A DNA stretch of 64,000 nt. Source: Alligator mississippiensis. Lineage: Eukaryota > Chordata > Crocodylia > Alligatoridae. Both the position numbers and the translations under genes were made by a program. Of the stretch, positions 47,501 through 60,500 are shown one piece after another (positions within the stretch are counted from its first letter, which is position 1; every line of letters begins with the position of its first letter). The DNA is taken from NCBI RefSeq assembly GCF_030867095.1, contig NC_081828.1, positions 213,534,978 through 213,598,977 of the forward strand, given 5' to 3'. The notes beneath the pieces were generated by a model. The model did no database searches. It had not been told where the DNA came from and saw nothing but the letters and a program-made list of their open reading frames with translations.

Positions 47501-50500
47501 ATATATGCATACGTATCCACATATACAAGAATATTTGGGAGACACTTGTGGAGCATGACTTCGAGGAGGTATCTTAAGTGGATACAAGTCCATCCTCTAT
47601 TGTCAACAATTCATCAAGCAAAGGATGAGCTAGTCTGTGCCGAAACAATTTCACGCTGACAAGTAGAGAGGACATAGAGGGAAGATTTTGGCTACAAAGA
47701 TCAAGACCTCTTGCTGATGCAGTTTAATCCCTGCTGGGTGGGGAGGAAATGCTCCCTTGCTTGTATACGTACCTGCCCTGCGTGATGTTATCACTTGGAG
47801 ACGAAGGCTTAGTAGCTGCAGATTCTACAAGCGTATGCCCCATCTTAGACACGGTGCTGTGAGGAAGCAAGCACGGGTAACAATAAATCAACATTGTAAT
47901 ATTATGCCTGGTGCTGCCTGTCACCCTTGCTGTGGCTGTGTTAATCGCTGTCCTCTACTGGACAAAAAGTCAGAGCAGCTGAAGTGATTCTCTTCCCATC
48001 TGTAGCAAATAGGATGTCATAATGCACAATTTCAGGTGTCTCTGGGGTTCCACCTGGTTACATCTCTGTTTTGGTTAGTCTACAAGGCGCAAAGCTACCC
48101 TGCTTTCTGCCCAACAGCGTTTTCACTCAGATGAAGGCTCTCAGTTTTAGACTTACCCAGAGCGTTAGCTTCTATTTATAGCATTTCTCATTTTATCTCC
48201 TCTGCCAAGTAAAGGTTTTCTTTTAAACATTTTAAATCAAAAGGAATACATGGTTCATCAATCAATTATAGTTAAAGGCACGTTGACCATCCTAATAACA
48301 GTTCTTGCTGTGCCCTGCCTCGTTCGGTGCACTCCTAATGATACATGTATTTAATCGCCTGGCTGTGTTAGCCATGAATACAAAGCTAAAATTAATGCTT
48401 TACCTTTAGGTGCCTTTATCAAGCTCTTGACCAAAGATGGGCAACCCTTATTAGCCCGATTATGTTGTTTGCCCTCCTAGCAGATTGGATTCAATTTCTA
48501 GGAGAAGCGTTAGTGGGTAAGACAGGGACTCACTACCAGAAAGCACAAGGATGCCTTGTGAGAAGGGGCATGTGGGAGAATGAAAATCCTGGGGCCACGA
48601 CTATGGAGAGGCTAGGACTCTGTGATAAACACTAGCCCACAAAGCCTGCATCAGCAGGAGTGAGGGGAAGAACTTTATCAACGGCCAGTCCAAAAAGGGT
48701 CCCTGTGTTTTTTCTAAGCTACAATAAACCAAGGCAAGATGAAGGTGTTCACAACAAAACCCCACATATAGTGTCTGTTCCTGCATCTGTTCAATCTAAC
48801 GGCTAAAAAAAACCAAACGCCCATTGACACTAATGCAATCAGGAGCAGACCTGCAAATACTGCACACAGCTTTGTTTAATTACATTTAGACACATTTGCT
48901 TCCAGTAAAACCGGTATATGAGTTGGCAAGGAGATTTTATCAAAGGGAAAGCCTGCAAAGGCAGCAGCAGGTTTTGGAGCTACAGAGAAACAACATGAGA
49001 CAAAAGGATTAAATCAGGGTAATGCTGTAATGACCTAGAATTCAAACAGAGGTGGCTGCACTTTCGTCAAACACTGAGGACGGTGTTCAGAGTGAATTCA
49101 ACAATTTTGAGGCCAAATTTATTTTCCAAGTCAAGGCCAGAGGAGTGATAAAATGGGTTTATATAACGGGAGCTGGCTGCAACTTTAACTTTGGAAAGTG
49201 GGTTTGCTTCCCATAAGACAAGCCTTGCACACTGGGTTTCATTCTCGAATATACTACAGCCACTATATATCACTAAATGTACAGAGGGATTTGAAGTAGG
49301 TATAGAAATACTTTCCTGTCACTTAAAGCTGCTTTAAGCATTGGCATTAAAGCACTGATGGGCCTTGTAGAGTGGCCTTTGTATAAGTGAGGATCAGGAC
49401 CTATATTGGCATAAGCTACAGTCTGGATTGTCACGAAGACCTCAATGGTGCAGGCTGGCTGCACACAGACCGTGCCCTGTCCACCACCTATTCAGCAAGG
49501 CCCACTGATGGCGTGGGATGGCAGGTTTAAGCTAGGTGGGGAGACTGTAGGATCTGTGATAATGAACTTGTTTAGTGATAATGCCAATCTCCATTTCTCA
49601 TATCAGAGGGTCTCTGCCGTGCGGTCCTGGAACTGCACATGGCCACTGAGGATGCTATCGCATGGCTCGACAAATATGCACGTGTGGACTGACTGACTGA
49701 CTTTGGTCTTAGACAAGATGACACAGTCTTTGATCGCTGGTTGGAGGAACGCAAGAAAACCAACTTACTAGATGTCTTTTGAACCTTCTACTCTTTTGTG
49801 AAGAAATCCTACAAAGACAGTTTTATTGATTTAAATAATACACTACTGATTTATAGCATATCTAAACCAGAGCTTCATATTAATTTGCCATCCCGCTTTC
49901 AGAGCCGTGCCCATTAGATGCTCAGTTTCTCTCAGGGAAAAAAACTGAAAGCACTTAAGCTAACCGCATGAATATTATCTGAGCCAGAGAAAGAGAACGA
50001 GCTGTATTACAAACATGCCAAATGTAGTAATGGCTGCATCTAAGTGTATCTTTCTGTGTCCCAGGACAAATGTCTAAGAGAGAATATGATTAAGAGATTC
50101 CTATATGCTGCAAATGAGCTGCTATAATCCTCCAGAGGCTGCATTTGTGGTTTGGAATCGCTGGCAGGAAAAAAATATGCCTTTGAATAATTCATATCGA
50201 TTTTAAAGATTTCAATTAAATTTTTCTTACCGAGCAGACACAATCCTCCCAACATGATCACTGCCGGAGGCTGGTGACTTGATTAGAGTAAAACTTGCAT
50301 CTTCTGAGAGCTCAGAGGACAGCGAGTCCGAAACATCTGGACTGCCCTCCTCAGTGGCTTCTTTCTTCTGATGCTGCTGGAGAAGATTTTAAAGCCAGCT
50401 GTGCTCTGTACAACTTTGGCTCGGTTGCAGAGCAGAACTACACCCCTAACTGCTCTGTGTTCAGATGGATAGAGCCATATATCTCCCAGGGTGTTTAACA

Positions 50501-53500
50501 TGACAGGTTTCGTGGGAATTTGTTCTTTGGTTCTCTCCCTTGCAGAAACTTATTTGAACAACCCCCTCCCAAACACATGTAAAACCTCAAACAAAGCCAG
50601 TTTCATGCCAAACTATTGGTCCGCTCAGGGTCGACTAAAAACCTGATCCTGACCAAACTTAATCTGTGCTCTGCCCCAGTTCTACCTAACTTAGGTACCT
50701 CTATGACCCACATCACTGTAGCGCCTTAACACCTCATAGTCTTGAATGTATTTATTCTTACAACACTGCAGTGGCACAAGGAAAGTGATACAACCCCTTT
50801 TTTACAGACCGAGATTGAAAGACCCAGCGGCTGAAGCCTATTTATTTAAAAGTACATAAGCAAAGAATGCCCATTGCAATCAGTGGGAGTTAGGTGCCTA
50901 AGTACACTAAGCATCTGCCCTTTAAGTGACTTGCCCAAGGTCATACCAGAAGCCTTTGATGGAGAAGGGAATCAAACTTGGATTTCTCGACACTGAGGCC
51001 TTTTCTGCTGCTCCCATGTCGTACGAGACCTCGAGGCAGATTAACGTAATAGACCAGAAAGGACTTGCTTCTCATCTCAACATCCCTCGCCTTTTCTTTA
51101 CACATGTGCCAGTTAATGACTGCTGTCCCCCTGCCCTAGAATTTTTCTGAGTTGTCTAGTTTCCGCCACACCATTCGGATCATTCATTCAGTGCCCATCA
51201 GCCCAAAGCAGCATGGGTGTCAATGGTGGTAGAGGAACTGTACATTACAAATGACCAGCCCACTTCTTCCAGGGGTCTCACTGAGGCAGTCTAAGTGACA
51301 TGCTCAAGGTCATGTGAGAGGTCAGTGCCAGAGCAGGGACGGGAACCTGGGTGTCCCAGATTCCAGGCTGGTACCTTTACCCTTGGGCTATCCTCCCTCC
51401 CATTTTCAGAGAGGCTGAATGTGGTTTGCCTGCTATTTTTCAGTCCCTGTAACCCAGCTTGTGGAGCACGTTGCAAAGCTTTGATGTCAGTTTACATTCA
51501 CATCATCTCTGCTGTGCAAATGATTTGAGGAAACGGCTTGCACCAGTGTCAAAGAAAGTCTGAGTCTCCCTGCTAGATCACCCTGGCGTTAGCTGGAGCT
51601 GTCACAGTGGGCAGGTGCTGGTAGGCTGAGCCAGCAAACGTCTCAAACAACATGGGAGGGCGGCGTGTTTAGAAACAGGGAGAGAGCTTCCCAAGGAGTT
51701 GCTCTGATAGTTCATTTCTTTTGATAGGTTTACCTGAAGCGTGAGCTGCCCAACCTCCTCTTCCAGCTCTTTCACCTTGGCTTCTCGTTCAGCCACCATC
51801 TGTTTGAGCTGCTCTATGAGACAGCTCTGTTTCTGAGTCTCGCTGTTCAACTGCTGTCCGAGGCTCTGCTGAGACTCCTTGTTCTTCTCATCCTGCTGGC
51901 TCAGGTGTTTTAAGATCTCATGCATTTGCTTCTGCTGGCTCTGGTGAAACAGTAATATCATGACAGACTGCTTTTGTATATCAAGAAGAATGTTAAACAA
52001 ATGATGTTTCACACCTAAATTTGCGCCCCGAAGGATACATGTTTTGGGATGCCTAGTGCAATCCAAGGCCAGAAGCTGTGTGTTATGGCACTAACACCCC
52101 AAACCAAACTCATCCCTGGGATAAATTCTTTAAAGAGAACTTTATTACTCCAGGGATGAATTTAACCCACTCCATTATAAGCTTGAAACCAGCTTGAGTG
52201 TCAAGCATTTCTCATTGCTCGGTGCTATAACTTATAATGCAGGCAATCAGGCTGTGTGTGAGACGACAGCTCACAGGCTCTGATCCTGCTGGTTGAACTG
52301 AAGGGTGAGTGAAGCAGTTATACAGCACTGCAAGTGTGAGTAGAGCTTATATGCAGATAGAATTGAAGTGATTGCTATTAAGTAAGTGATACTAAGACTC
52401 CAGTTGGGACTACCCCTTAATGAGCATACTGCAAAGGGATGGGCCCTGAATGAACACTGTACAGGCAGTCCTCGACTTACAATGTTTCAAGTTACAACAA
52501 ACGGCACTCACAGTGTTTATAAATTGACATCCTGTTTCGACTTTCTGATGACAGTTTCGACTTTACAACGTTTGATCCGATACGACGCCAAGCCAGCGAA
52601 CAAGTTCACTGTGTCGTCCATCTCCCTGGAGAACGTCTGTCCAAATGTCCTTGGACACTTTCTTTAAGAAAGCAGACAAGACGCCAGAAAAACCTGCAGC
52701 CGAGACTCCTGAGACGACTCCAGCCAAGAACCCTTCAAAAAGTCCAACCGAGGGCCTTTCAAAAAGTCCAGCAAAGTGACCTCAAAGAAGTCCTTCCAAA
52801 TCAATATGATTGCTATTTACAATATAAGTACACTAACGTAGCAATATTACTCATTCATAATTGATTGAGTACAAAATTCTAGGTTACTTTTGGTGAAAAT
52901 AGGGTATGGGACCTTGGTTCAGGAACCAATCCCCCATTTATAACATTGTTTCCTATGGGAAAATCGGTTCGTGTTTCGACTTAAGATGCAGTTTTCAGGA
53001 ACCAATTGTGTTGTAAGTCCAAGGACTGCCTGTACTATTGCTAGCTCTATTTGGTAGGTGGATATACTTGAGGCAAAGGACCTCATGTTCTGTTCCCAGC
53101 TCGGCTGCACATGCATTGTGTGAACCTGGTCAAAGTGGGAGCTAATGGTGATTCAGTACCTCTCGGAGCCAAAGCCTTATGAGCCTCAAGCTGGGTAACT
53201 TGAAAACAAAGTGCACAAAATTAGCTGGCACTCGTGAAAAACCCTGACCCAAATAATCTGCGACGGTCACATGAGGAGTCAGTGGAATTGGGAACAGAAT
53301 TTGGAGTCTTGATTCTCATCATCTTCTACCCTAGAGGACAAAACCGTGACCACTTTTTACAGCAATTCTCTAAGACGGGTGTCAATGTCACCCAACTCCC
53401 CGAGGCCAGATCCAGACTGTGGGGCTCTTTGCAGACAGGATCCAGATGTAGTGGTGGGGTGAGCGATGGCAGTAGCCATGGCTAGGAGGGTAAACACGGC

Positions 53501-54480
53501 AGCAGCTCCTAGCCGCCTTCTCGACACCAAGTGTGTCAGCCTTTGTGCTGATCTCAGAATCTCATCAGCATCAATATAAAATGCAAAAATCTTTGGCTCG
53601 CTCTTAAACCTGGATTTTTCAGATCCCTTGCCATCCTGAGGGTATGGTTTTGTCACCCCGCTGTAAGATGTCTTCAATTTTAGAGAAAGCATAGATCCTG
53701 AAAGACCTAGGATCAGCTGCAATAGTCAGACTGTACCAGTAAAGCGTCCACGAGCTCATCATCATGCTTCCCTTTCTCCAGCAGGGTCAGGATCTGCCCC
53801 TTCAGCGTTTTCACCTCATTGGACAGCACTTTGTTCCTGGCTTTTGATGCATCCAGTTTTTTTTTCACGTCTTCATGATCTTTCTGAAGAGCGCTATGTT
53901 CCCCGGTGAGTTTCTGCAATTATTTAAATACATAACGTGAAATGAGGGAAGAGATTAATCGTGGCCCATTCAACCTGCTCCTTGCTCTCAGGTGAATACA
54001 AGGACGTACAAGCAGCTCTGCAGAATCCAGAACTCTGCACTGCCTTGCCCGTCGAAGTGACTCACCCTCTGTAAATGTTATGCTACTGCACGCCGCAGTC
54101 AGTGCTCACTTGGTGGCTGCACAAGAGGTCTGTGTGCTCAGGAATCCAGATGGTTCTAAGCAGATGAAGTACGTGCAATGAAGTAAATTATAACTGTGTG
54201 TCAAGACCAGAATCAGTGTGTTGTGGGTCTGCCATTGGCATCATAATTCAAGTGAATGCGCTTTTGATTAACAGTCTCCTCTGAGCAGTGCAGAGTATCA
54301 ACATGTAAATACATTATTCACTTCACACATGCAGGAGATGTACGGCTGGATTTCAAACCCAAGAAGAGTTGATAAAAATCTGGAAGCACTTCAGTAAAGC
54401 TCTCTTGTGACTGGGGCTTGAGACAGGAGGACAACAGGGGAGTTACTCCAGAGCAGGGATGGTGTAAGAGCAGGATCTGG

Positions 54481-54554
<74 letters not shown>

Positions 54555-57500
54555 GTGTGTGTATGCCTGCGGGCAGCCGAACACTTGCTTCTTCCTTACT
54601 GTCGTGAGTCAGAGGTATGCAAAGACCCAGTGCTCAGTTATAGCTATTGCAGGTTGTCCAATAACTGTGCAGGTTAGCTATTGCAGGTTGTCCCTGTGGT
54701 AGGGAGGTGAGAAAGGAGGCACTCGATCTCTGTGCTGGGGGCCAGAGGTTTTGTACCTACTGGCTGTGGGGAAAGCACATCCTGCTAAACCCTGCTAGTG
54801 CCTCCCCCTGCCATGGCTCTAGCCATTCCCTCACACCCTCTTAGAGATACCACTAGCTTCCCAACCCTTGAACAGTGGGAGCCTGACTGTATTTAGAGGC
54901 AGGTGGGTGAGACAGGTGGAAGGGCAGCAGTCACTACATAGCTTATTACAAGCAGGTTGTATCAGCTCACAGATCTTTACCTCCAAGGCCTCTCTCTTTT
55001 CTTTTTCCAAGCTGCGAATCCGGAGGAGGTTTCTCTCCTGGGCTGACAATTTCCGGGGATCTGTAAAGGCCAACATTTCCTCGTCGATACTGTTCATCGA
55101 TGCTCTGCTTTTGCTCTGACCCAACTGATTCTCCAGCTCTCGAACCTAGGGGAAAGGATGCAGAGACATTCAGAGCTAAAGCATGGCCTTCGCTGCGCAT
55201 GCATCGCTACAGCTGAGGTCAGAGACAGCCCACTACACATGATCAAATGGAGGATCTGGCTTACGGCTTAGTGTCCTACCATTTATTTCTTGGTACTTGT
55301 ACGTGTCTTTGACAACAAGAGGACTGATGGCATTTTACTTGTTCCCCAGAAATAATCATTCCCTGACTGTGGGCACATGGACAAGCAGAAGTTTACAATG
55401 CACCCTCTTGAAAAGTCATAATTGTGAAAAACTAGGAACTTGAGCAAATGCTCAGCATTTTGCTTTCAGCTCTGAATACCATAAAGCTAAAGAAAAGGAC
55501 CTGCGATAGTAATTCACCTTGCCTTGTAGCACAAGAATCTGCTGGGCCCGTCCACGCCAGGTACCGGAGGTAGCCAAAAGATTTTGAACATTCACATCTT
55601 CACCAACTTCACTTGCTAAAAGCTGTAAATAATGAATGAATATTAATGATATTTCCAGGCTACAAATATGTGTGGAAAACCTGGTCCTTCTATCAGCCAT
55701 GGCAAAAGCCTGGGTTTATATGCATATTTGTATCCTTTGGGTGTCTGCAGCTCCTATTCAACACATGCAGAGCAGATTCTTTGCGATTTATTTGGGCTAA
55801 TATTAATGGTTTCACTGGTTACCAAAGCACCAACATTTTTTTATGAAATAGGCATATAAATACGATTAAATATTTAGAAATGTGTATATTCTTTTTTCCT
55901 GTAGAAAGAAACCATTCCAAAAATGCCGGAACTGTCCTTACAGTGAAATACGAACCTGTACTGCTGGTAGGGAGTGTAAGTAAGCGTTCGTATTATATTG
56001 CATGGTCGTGGCCTTTAGTGATCATTACTAACAGCTTTCATCATATGTAATAATTATCTGATGTATACCAGCCATTAACCTAAACAAATCAGGGGCCCAA
56101 TGGAAACGCTGGCAGCTCACAAATCTGTATAATACTAAGCCAGGGGCCAGTATTTGACTTATGCAATTCCAAGACAGCCACGTGAAGAAGAGCTACAGTT
56201 ATTATGAAATGCATTTCAATTATTTATTAAAAGGTCAGCAGAGATCTATTTTTAGGACAAAATTCTTGTCTCTGCTCTGCATTGCAGGTCTTTTATGCAA
56301 AGCAGCAAAGTCAAAGGCTGCCTCATGTGGGAAAGAGCACAGCAAAAGGCACTAGGTACCTGGAGTGAATCAAAGAATAAAGGTTATTCTAAAGTCCCTG
56401 CTAAGCAAAGCGCTTACAATCCACTGACTTCAATGCAACTTAAGCCGGCTGAATAGGGATGTGCTGAGGCAAATGCTTCAAGTTAATCATCAGTTTAACT
56501 AGTTTTGCTGAATTAAGGTTTTTGTGACTTGCTGAGCCATAAGAAGTCAATACAAATATTAGAAAGACACACAAATGCAATGGCAGAACATTATTTTTTT
56601 AAAATTTTCAGTGTCTTTACCATTGTATTCCAAGCAATGCTATTAATCTCTCGCATTTTCCAGAAAAGCCATTCAAAACCAAAAGCGAAAGCAGCATGCT
56701 AGTCTTCATTTAATAAGTACCTCTCCCTTCCAGAAATTAGGCCCAGGTCACAATACTCCACAATATTATGAGATATACAGTCGTACCTTTTGCATCATCT
56801 TCAATTCCTGTTTTGTGGCCTGGAGTTGGTTGCGATAGTCCATCATCTTCAAGTTGGCTGCACTTAGTTTTTCTTGTACCGCTTTCAGTTCTGGACTTTC
56901 AGGCTTGGAGAGAAGGAGAACTGATTTGATAAGGACAGAGTCCACTTCACAAAAAGGAAAATACGTGACAGTGAGGAAAGCTCCGGTGTTCGGTAATGGT
57001 TCAGAAATAGCTTCTCTCAAAACCCACAGGGTTTCTAGGAGACTGAGAGACATTTCCTTTTCCAAACGTGCAATACCTCTGCATTCCTCCAGATCCCAAT
57101 CAATTTACTTGTGACGCCTAAATAGGGATGGTTATATTCCCATTACTAATGCTAATGATGAGGTCTCACAACACTTAGTGAGAAACAGGTAATTATTATT
57201 ACTTCCATTTTATAGATGGGGAAACTGAGGCCTAGGACTTTGTTACACCTTACACTGTGACCCGTACAAATGTTGATTGGTGTTAGCTTGGAGTTTGGAG
57301 CAGTAACACTGTTAGTCTGGAAACCTTCTCTGACTGTCCCCTACCTGCACAGCTGTGACTTACCACTAGAGGCCTGGTGAGCAGAGGCAGGACTAGGAGC
57401 TGTAGCTGTGAGTTGCCACTAGTGCAACTATGGGTGGCAGTGCAAGAGATCTTGGGATACTGGAGGTCTTCAACTTACTGGGTTGAAGAGATCCAACTTA

Positions 57501-60500
57501 CAGAGTTAAGAGATCCTGGGATACTGGGTGGCACATCTGTGGGCAGTGGCTACACCTTAATGAAACAGGAGCTGGATAGTACAGGTCAGAGATACTGCCC
57601 TGGAGTGGCATAACTTTGAGCTGCATAATGAGTGCTTAAAACCACTTTAACATGTTAATGTGTAGACAGTCCAGGGATTAAGTGCTCCAGGAGCAGCCCA
57701 TGATTACCCTGTAGCAAGGCCTTCAAGACCAGTTCAGTGGTTTATGGATCCCACAAAGTCAAACCATGACAGAGCCCAAAATATAGCCAGGAAGTCTGCA
57801 CCTCTGCCTTGAGTTTTAAGCTCTGAGTCATCCTACTTCTCCAATGACTAGTCTACCATCCTTCCACTAGCCTCTCTAGTTGAGTTGGTCTTTAGCTGGG
57901 TAGCATTACTGAAAGGAAACCAGAACGAACCAGGGCTCTACTCCGACAGGGACATCTTAAAAACAAACAATTTTTGTTTCTTTTATGCACAAAACACTTG
58001 AAAAAAGTCAGTCGCTACTCTACTAACACGGGTAAGTGTAGATCAGGCCTCATTTGACAAGTATTGAAGCCAGTAAGTTTTAGGAGCTTGTTTTAATTCA
58101 AGGCAGCAGCATGGGAGGGAGGGAAGGTGAACCAATAAGGTCAGTAAACTCTTCCTTTCTGATAATATAATCAACCCCCAAAACTCACTCACTGATTTTT
58201 GGATACAGAATGATTAGGATAGGTTATAACTCCAATGGCAAAGATAAAGGAGGAGAAAAGCTACACAACATGAGAGCAAAATTTAGTTAAACTTCTGAAT
58301 TTTTTCAAATAAGGAAAACTCATACCAGGTTTCCTTCTGTCATCCTCAGAGCTGATTGCTTGATTTCTGAGTCACTGCCGCCAAGAGACTGGATTTTTCC
58401 CATGGCTGCCTGGAGCTGGAGAAGACCAAAGCAAACACCCATTAGAGAGTACATGCAGTGAACAAAGCATATTTCCATGGCAGATGATTCAGCTATATTT
58501 TAATGAGTAAACAGCAAGTGTAACACCACCCGCCTTGATGGGCTAAATGGATTTTATTTATTCCAACAAAAATGTCTTCATCTACCGCTAAGTTTTCAAA
58601 TAAATATGCCCGCGGTTCTATCTTTGCTGAGACAGGCTGGGTTATTTTACTGTGAAAAGAATAGCTAGCTTTTGGCTTGGATTCGTGGGATTAGTTGGCA
58701 AACCTCGAGGGATGTTTCCAATGGGACAACGTTCACAAAACAGGCATCTATGTTTTTGCCTCTAAACATAGATAAAGTCCAATGAAGATCAGGATTTGAC
58801 ATACTTTTAAGGCTCCCATATTTGACCCTGTTTAGCAAAACATAGATTTTGAAGTCCAATCCCCCCATTTCACAGAAAAATCTTGCAGTGTACGCTGAAA
58901 GATGTGCTAGCTCAATGACTCCAAAGACATTTTAAGATGAAAACCTGCAGCTTCACCCCCTGGCTGAGGCTCTGGCATCATTCTGAAATCCCTCTTCTGT
59001 AGCTTGGCTAGAGCTAAAGGGCTTAATTCTGTTTTCAGTCTCTGAAAGCAGGTGATAGTTGGCACCGTTCACTAATTATTCCTGCTTGCTGGAGTGCAGA
59101 ACTCCTCTCATCTAATCTAATTCCCTCCTGCCTACCGAGGGGAGAGCTATGGACAACAAATTGCAAGGGGAAACACAATCAGAGTGCAAAATGAAGGGGC
59201 GAAGTGAAAACTGTATGATCCCACCAGGATTAGCTTATTATCTTGATTATCTGCTGGATGAATTGAGACCTGTGGGAAACCTTTTAGGAAGGGTGATGTA
59301 GGCAGTAGGATAGCCTACAGAACTGAGCATTAGGTAGGAGATGAGAATCCCAGGTCTACCACTAAACTGCTGTGGGGTTCGGGTAAATCACTCACCTCTC
59401 TGTGCTTTCACTTCCCTCCCACCCTTTGCTTGGCCCTCCTATTTACACTGGAAGCTGTTACGCGTGTAGACTGCATCCGACTGTGCACACGAGCAGAATA
59501 TAGTATAGTGGGGCCCTAAGCCCTGACTGGCACTTCTGTGATGACGATAAATGTAGAGGTTGGGATACAGACTGCCAGATAACTGAGAAAAGATCATTAC
59601 AACACTGCTGTTGTGATTGCCAGGGACAAGCAGCTGCGTTCTCAGATACATATTTGTATTTCTGATTATTTCATTTCTACCCAGGAAAACTTTTACAATC
59701 TTTTCTCCAATGCCGGATGAAGGGTGTTTGTGCCTGAAAGCTTGCAATTAAAGACTTTTTTTTTTTTTTGCAAAAATCCTGTGGGTCTAATAAATCTCTA
59801 CTACAACTCCCGATTGCCTTTTCTGATGATTGGAATTTCGCAAATTGTTGGCTCGTTATATTTATTCCCACCTTTCTGCCACTGTTTCTTCCAGTGCGCA
59901 TGGACACTGTGAAGAGAGCGAGTCCATCTATCCCGCCACGGGCAGAGATGGAAAGCACTCACAGTAAGACCTGGTGCTGTAACAAGCTGAGTGTAGCCAC
60001 CTGACTCAAACACACGGCTTCTCCAAGAGGAAGCTACCCTCCGAAAGCTACTGGTGCAATTTCACAGTTCTGCTATGACAAAAAAAAGATGCCTCACTTC
60101 TCTTTCCAGCTCCTTGACTCTGTTATTCAGCTGTTTCACTTTGGCTTTTTCACTCTCCGTCTCAGCGGTTAGCTCGCGATTCTTTTTGGACAGTTCAACT
60201 ATTTTAGTAGCTGCGATATCCCCTGCTAAACCAGATGTTCCTGAGAAAACAAAAAGGTAGTAAATGGAGGAACAGCTTAGGTGCAAGAATCAGATTGCTT
60301 GATGCTTTTGTTCTCTGCTATGGGAAGCTGTATTTTTATGGCCTAGCCTTCCTTTCTCAGATCTGTGCCAAGAACAACTGTCTGGAGAGTGGGTAGCTAG
60401 AGGGAGAGAGTTGTTAATGATGCCATTTGGGTCATTCAGCTCTTTGAGTTAGCTTACAACCACTGGTGTTGCAGGCATTGCGGTGCTGGGTCCATCAGTG

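Noticed and set aside
54418..54702. Cys/Val- and Thr/His-repeat frames
   Set aside because: They are translations of the (GT)n microsatellite, not proteins.
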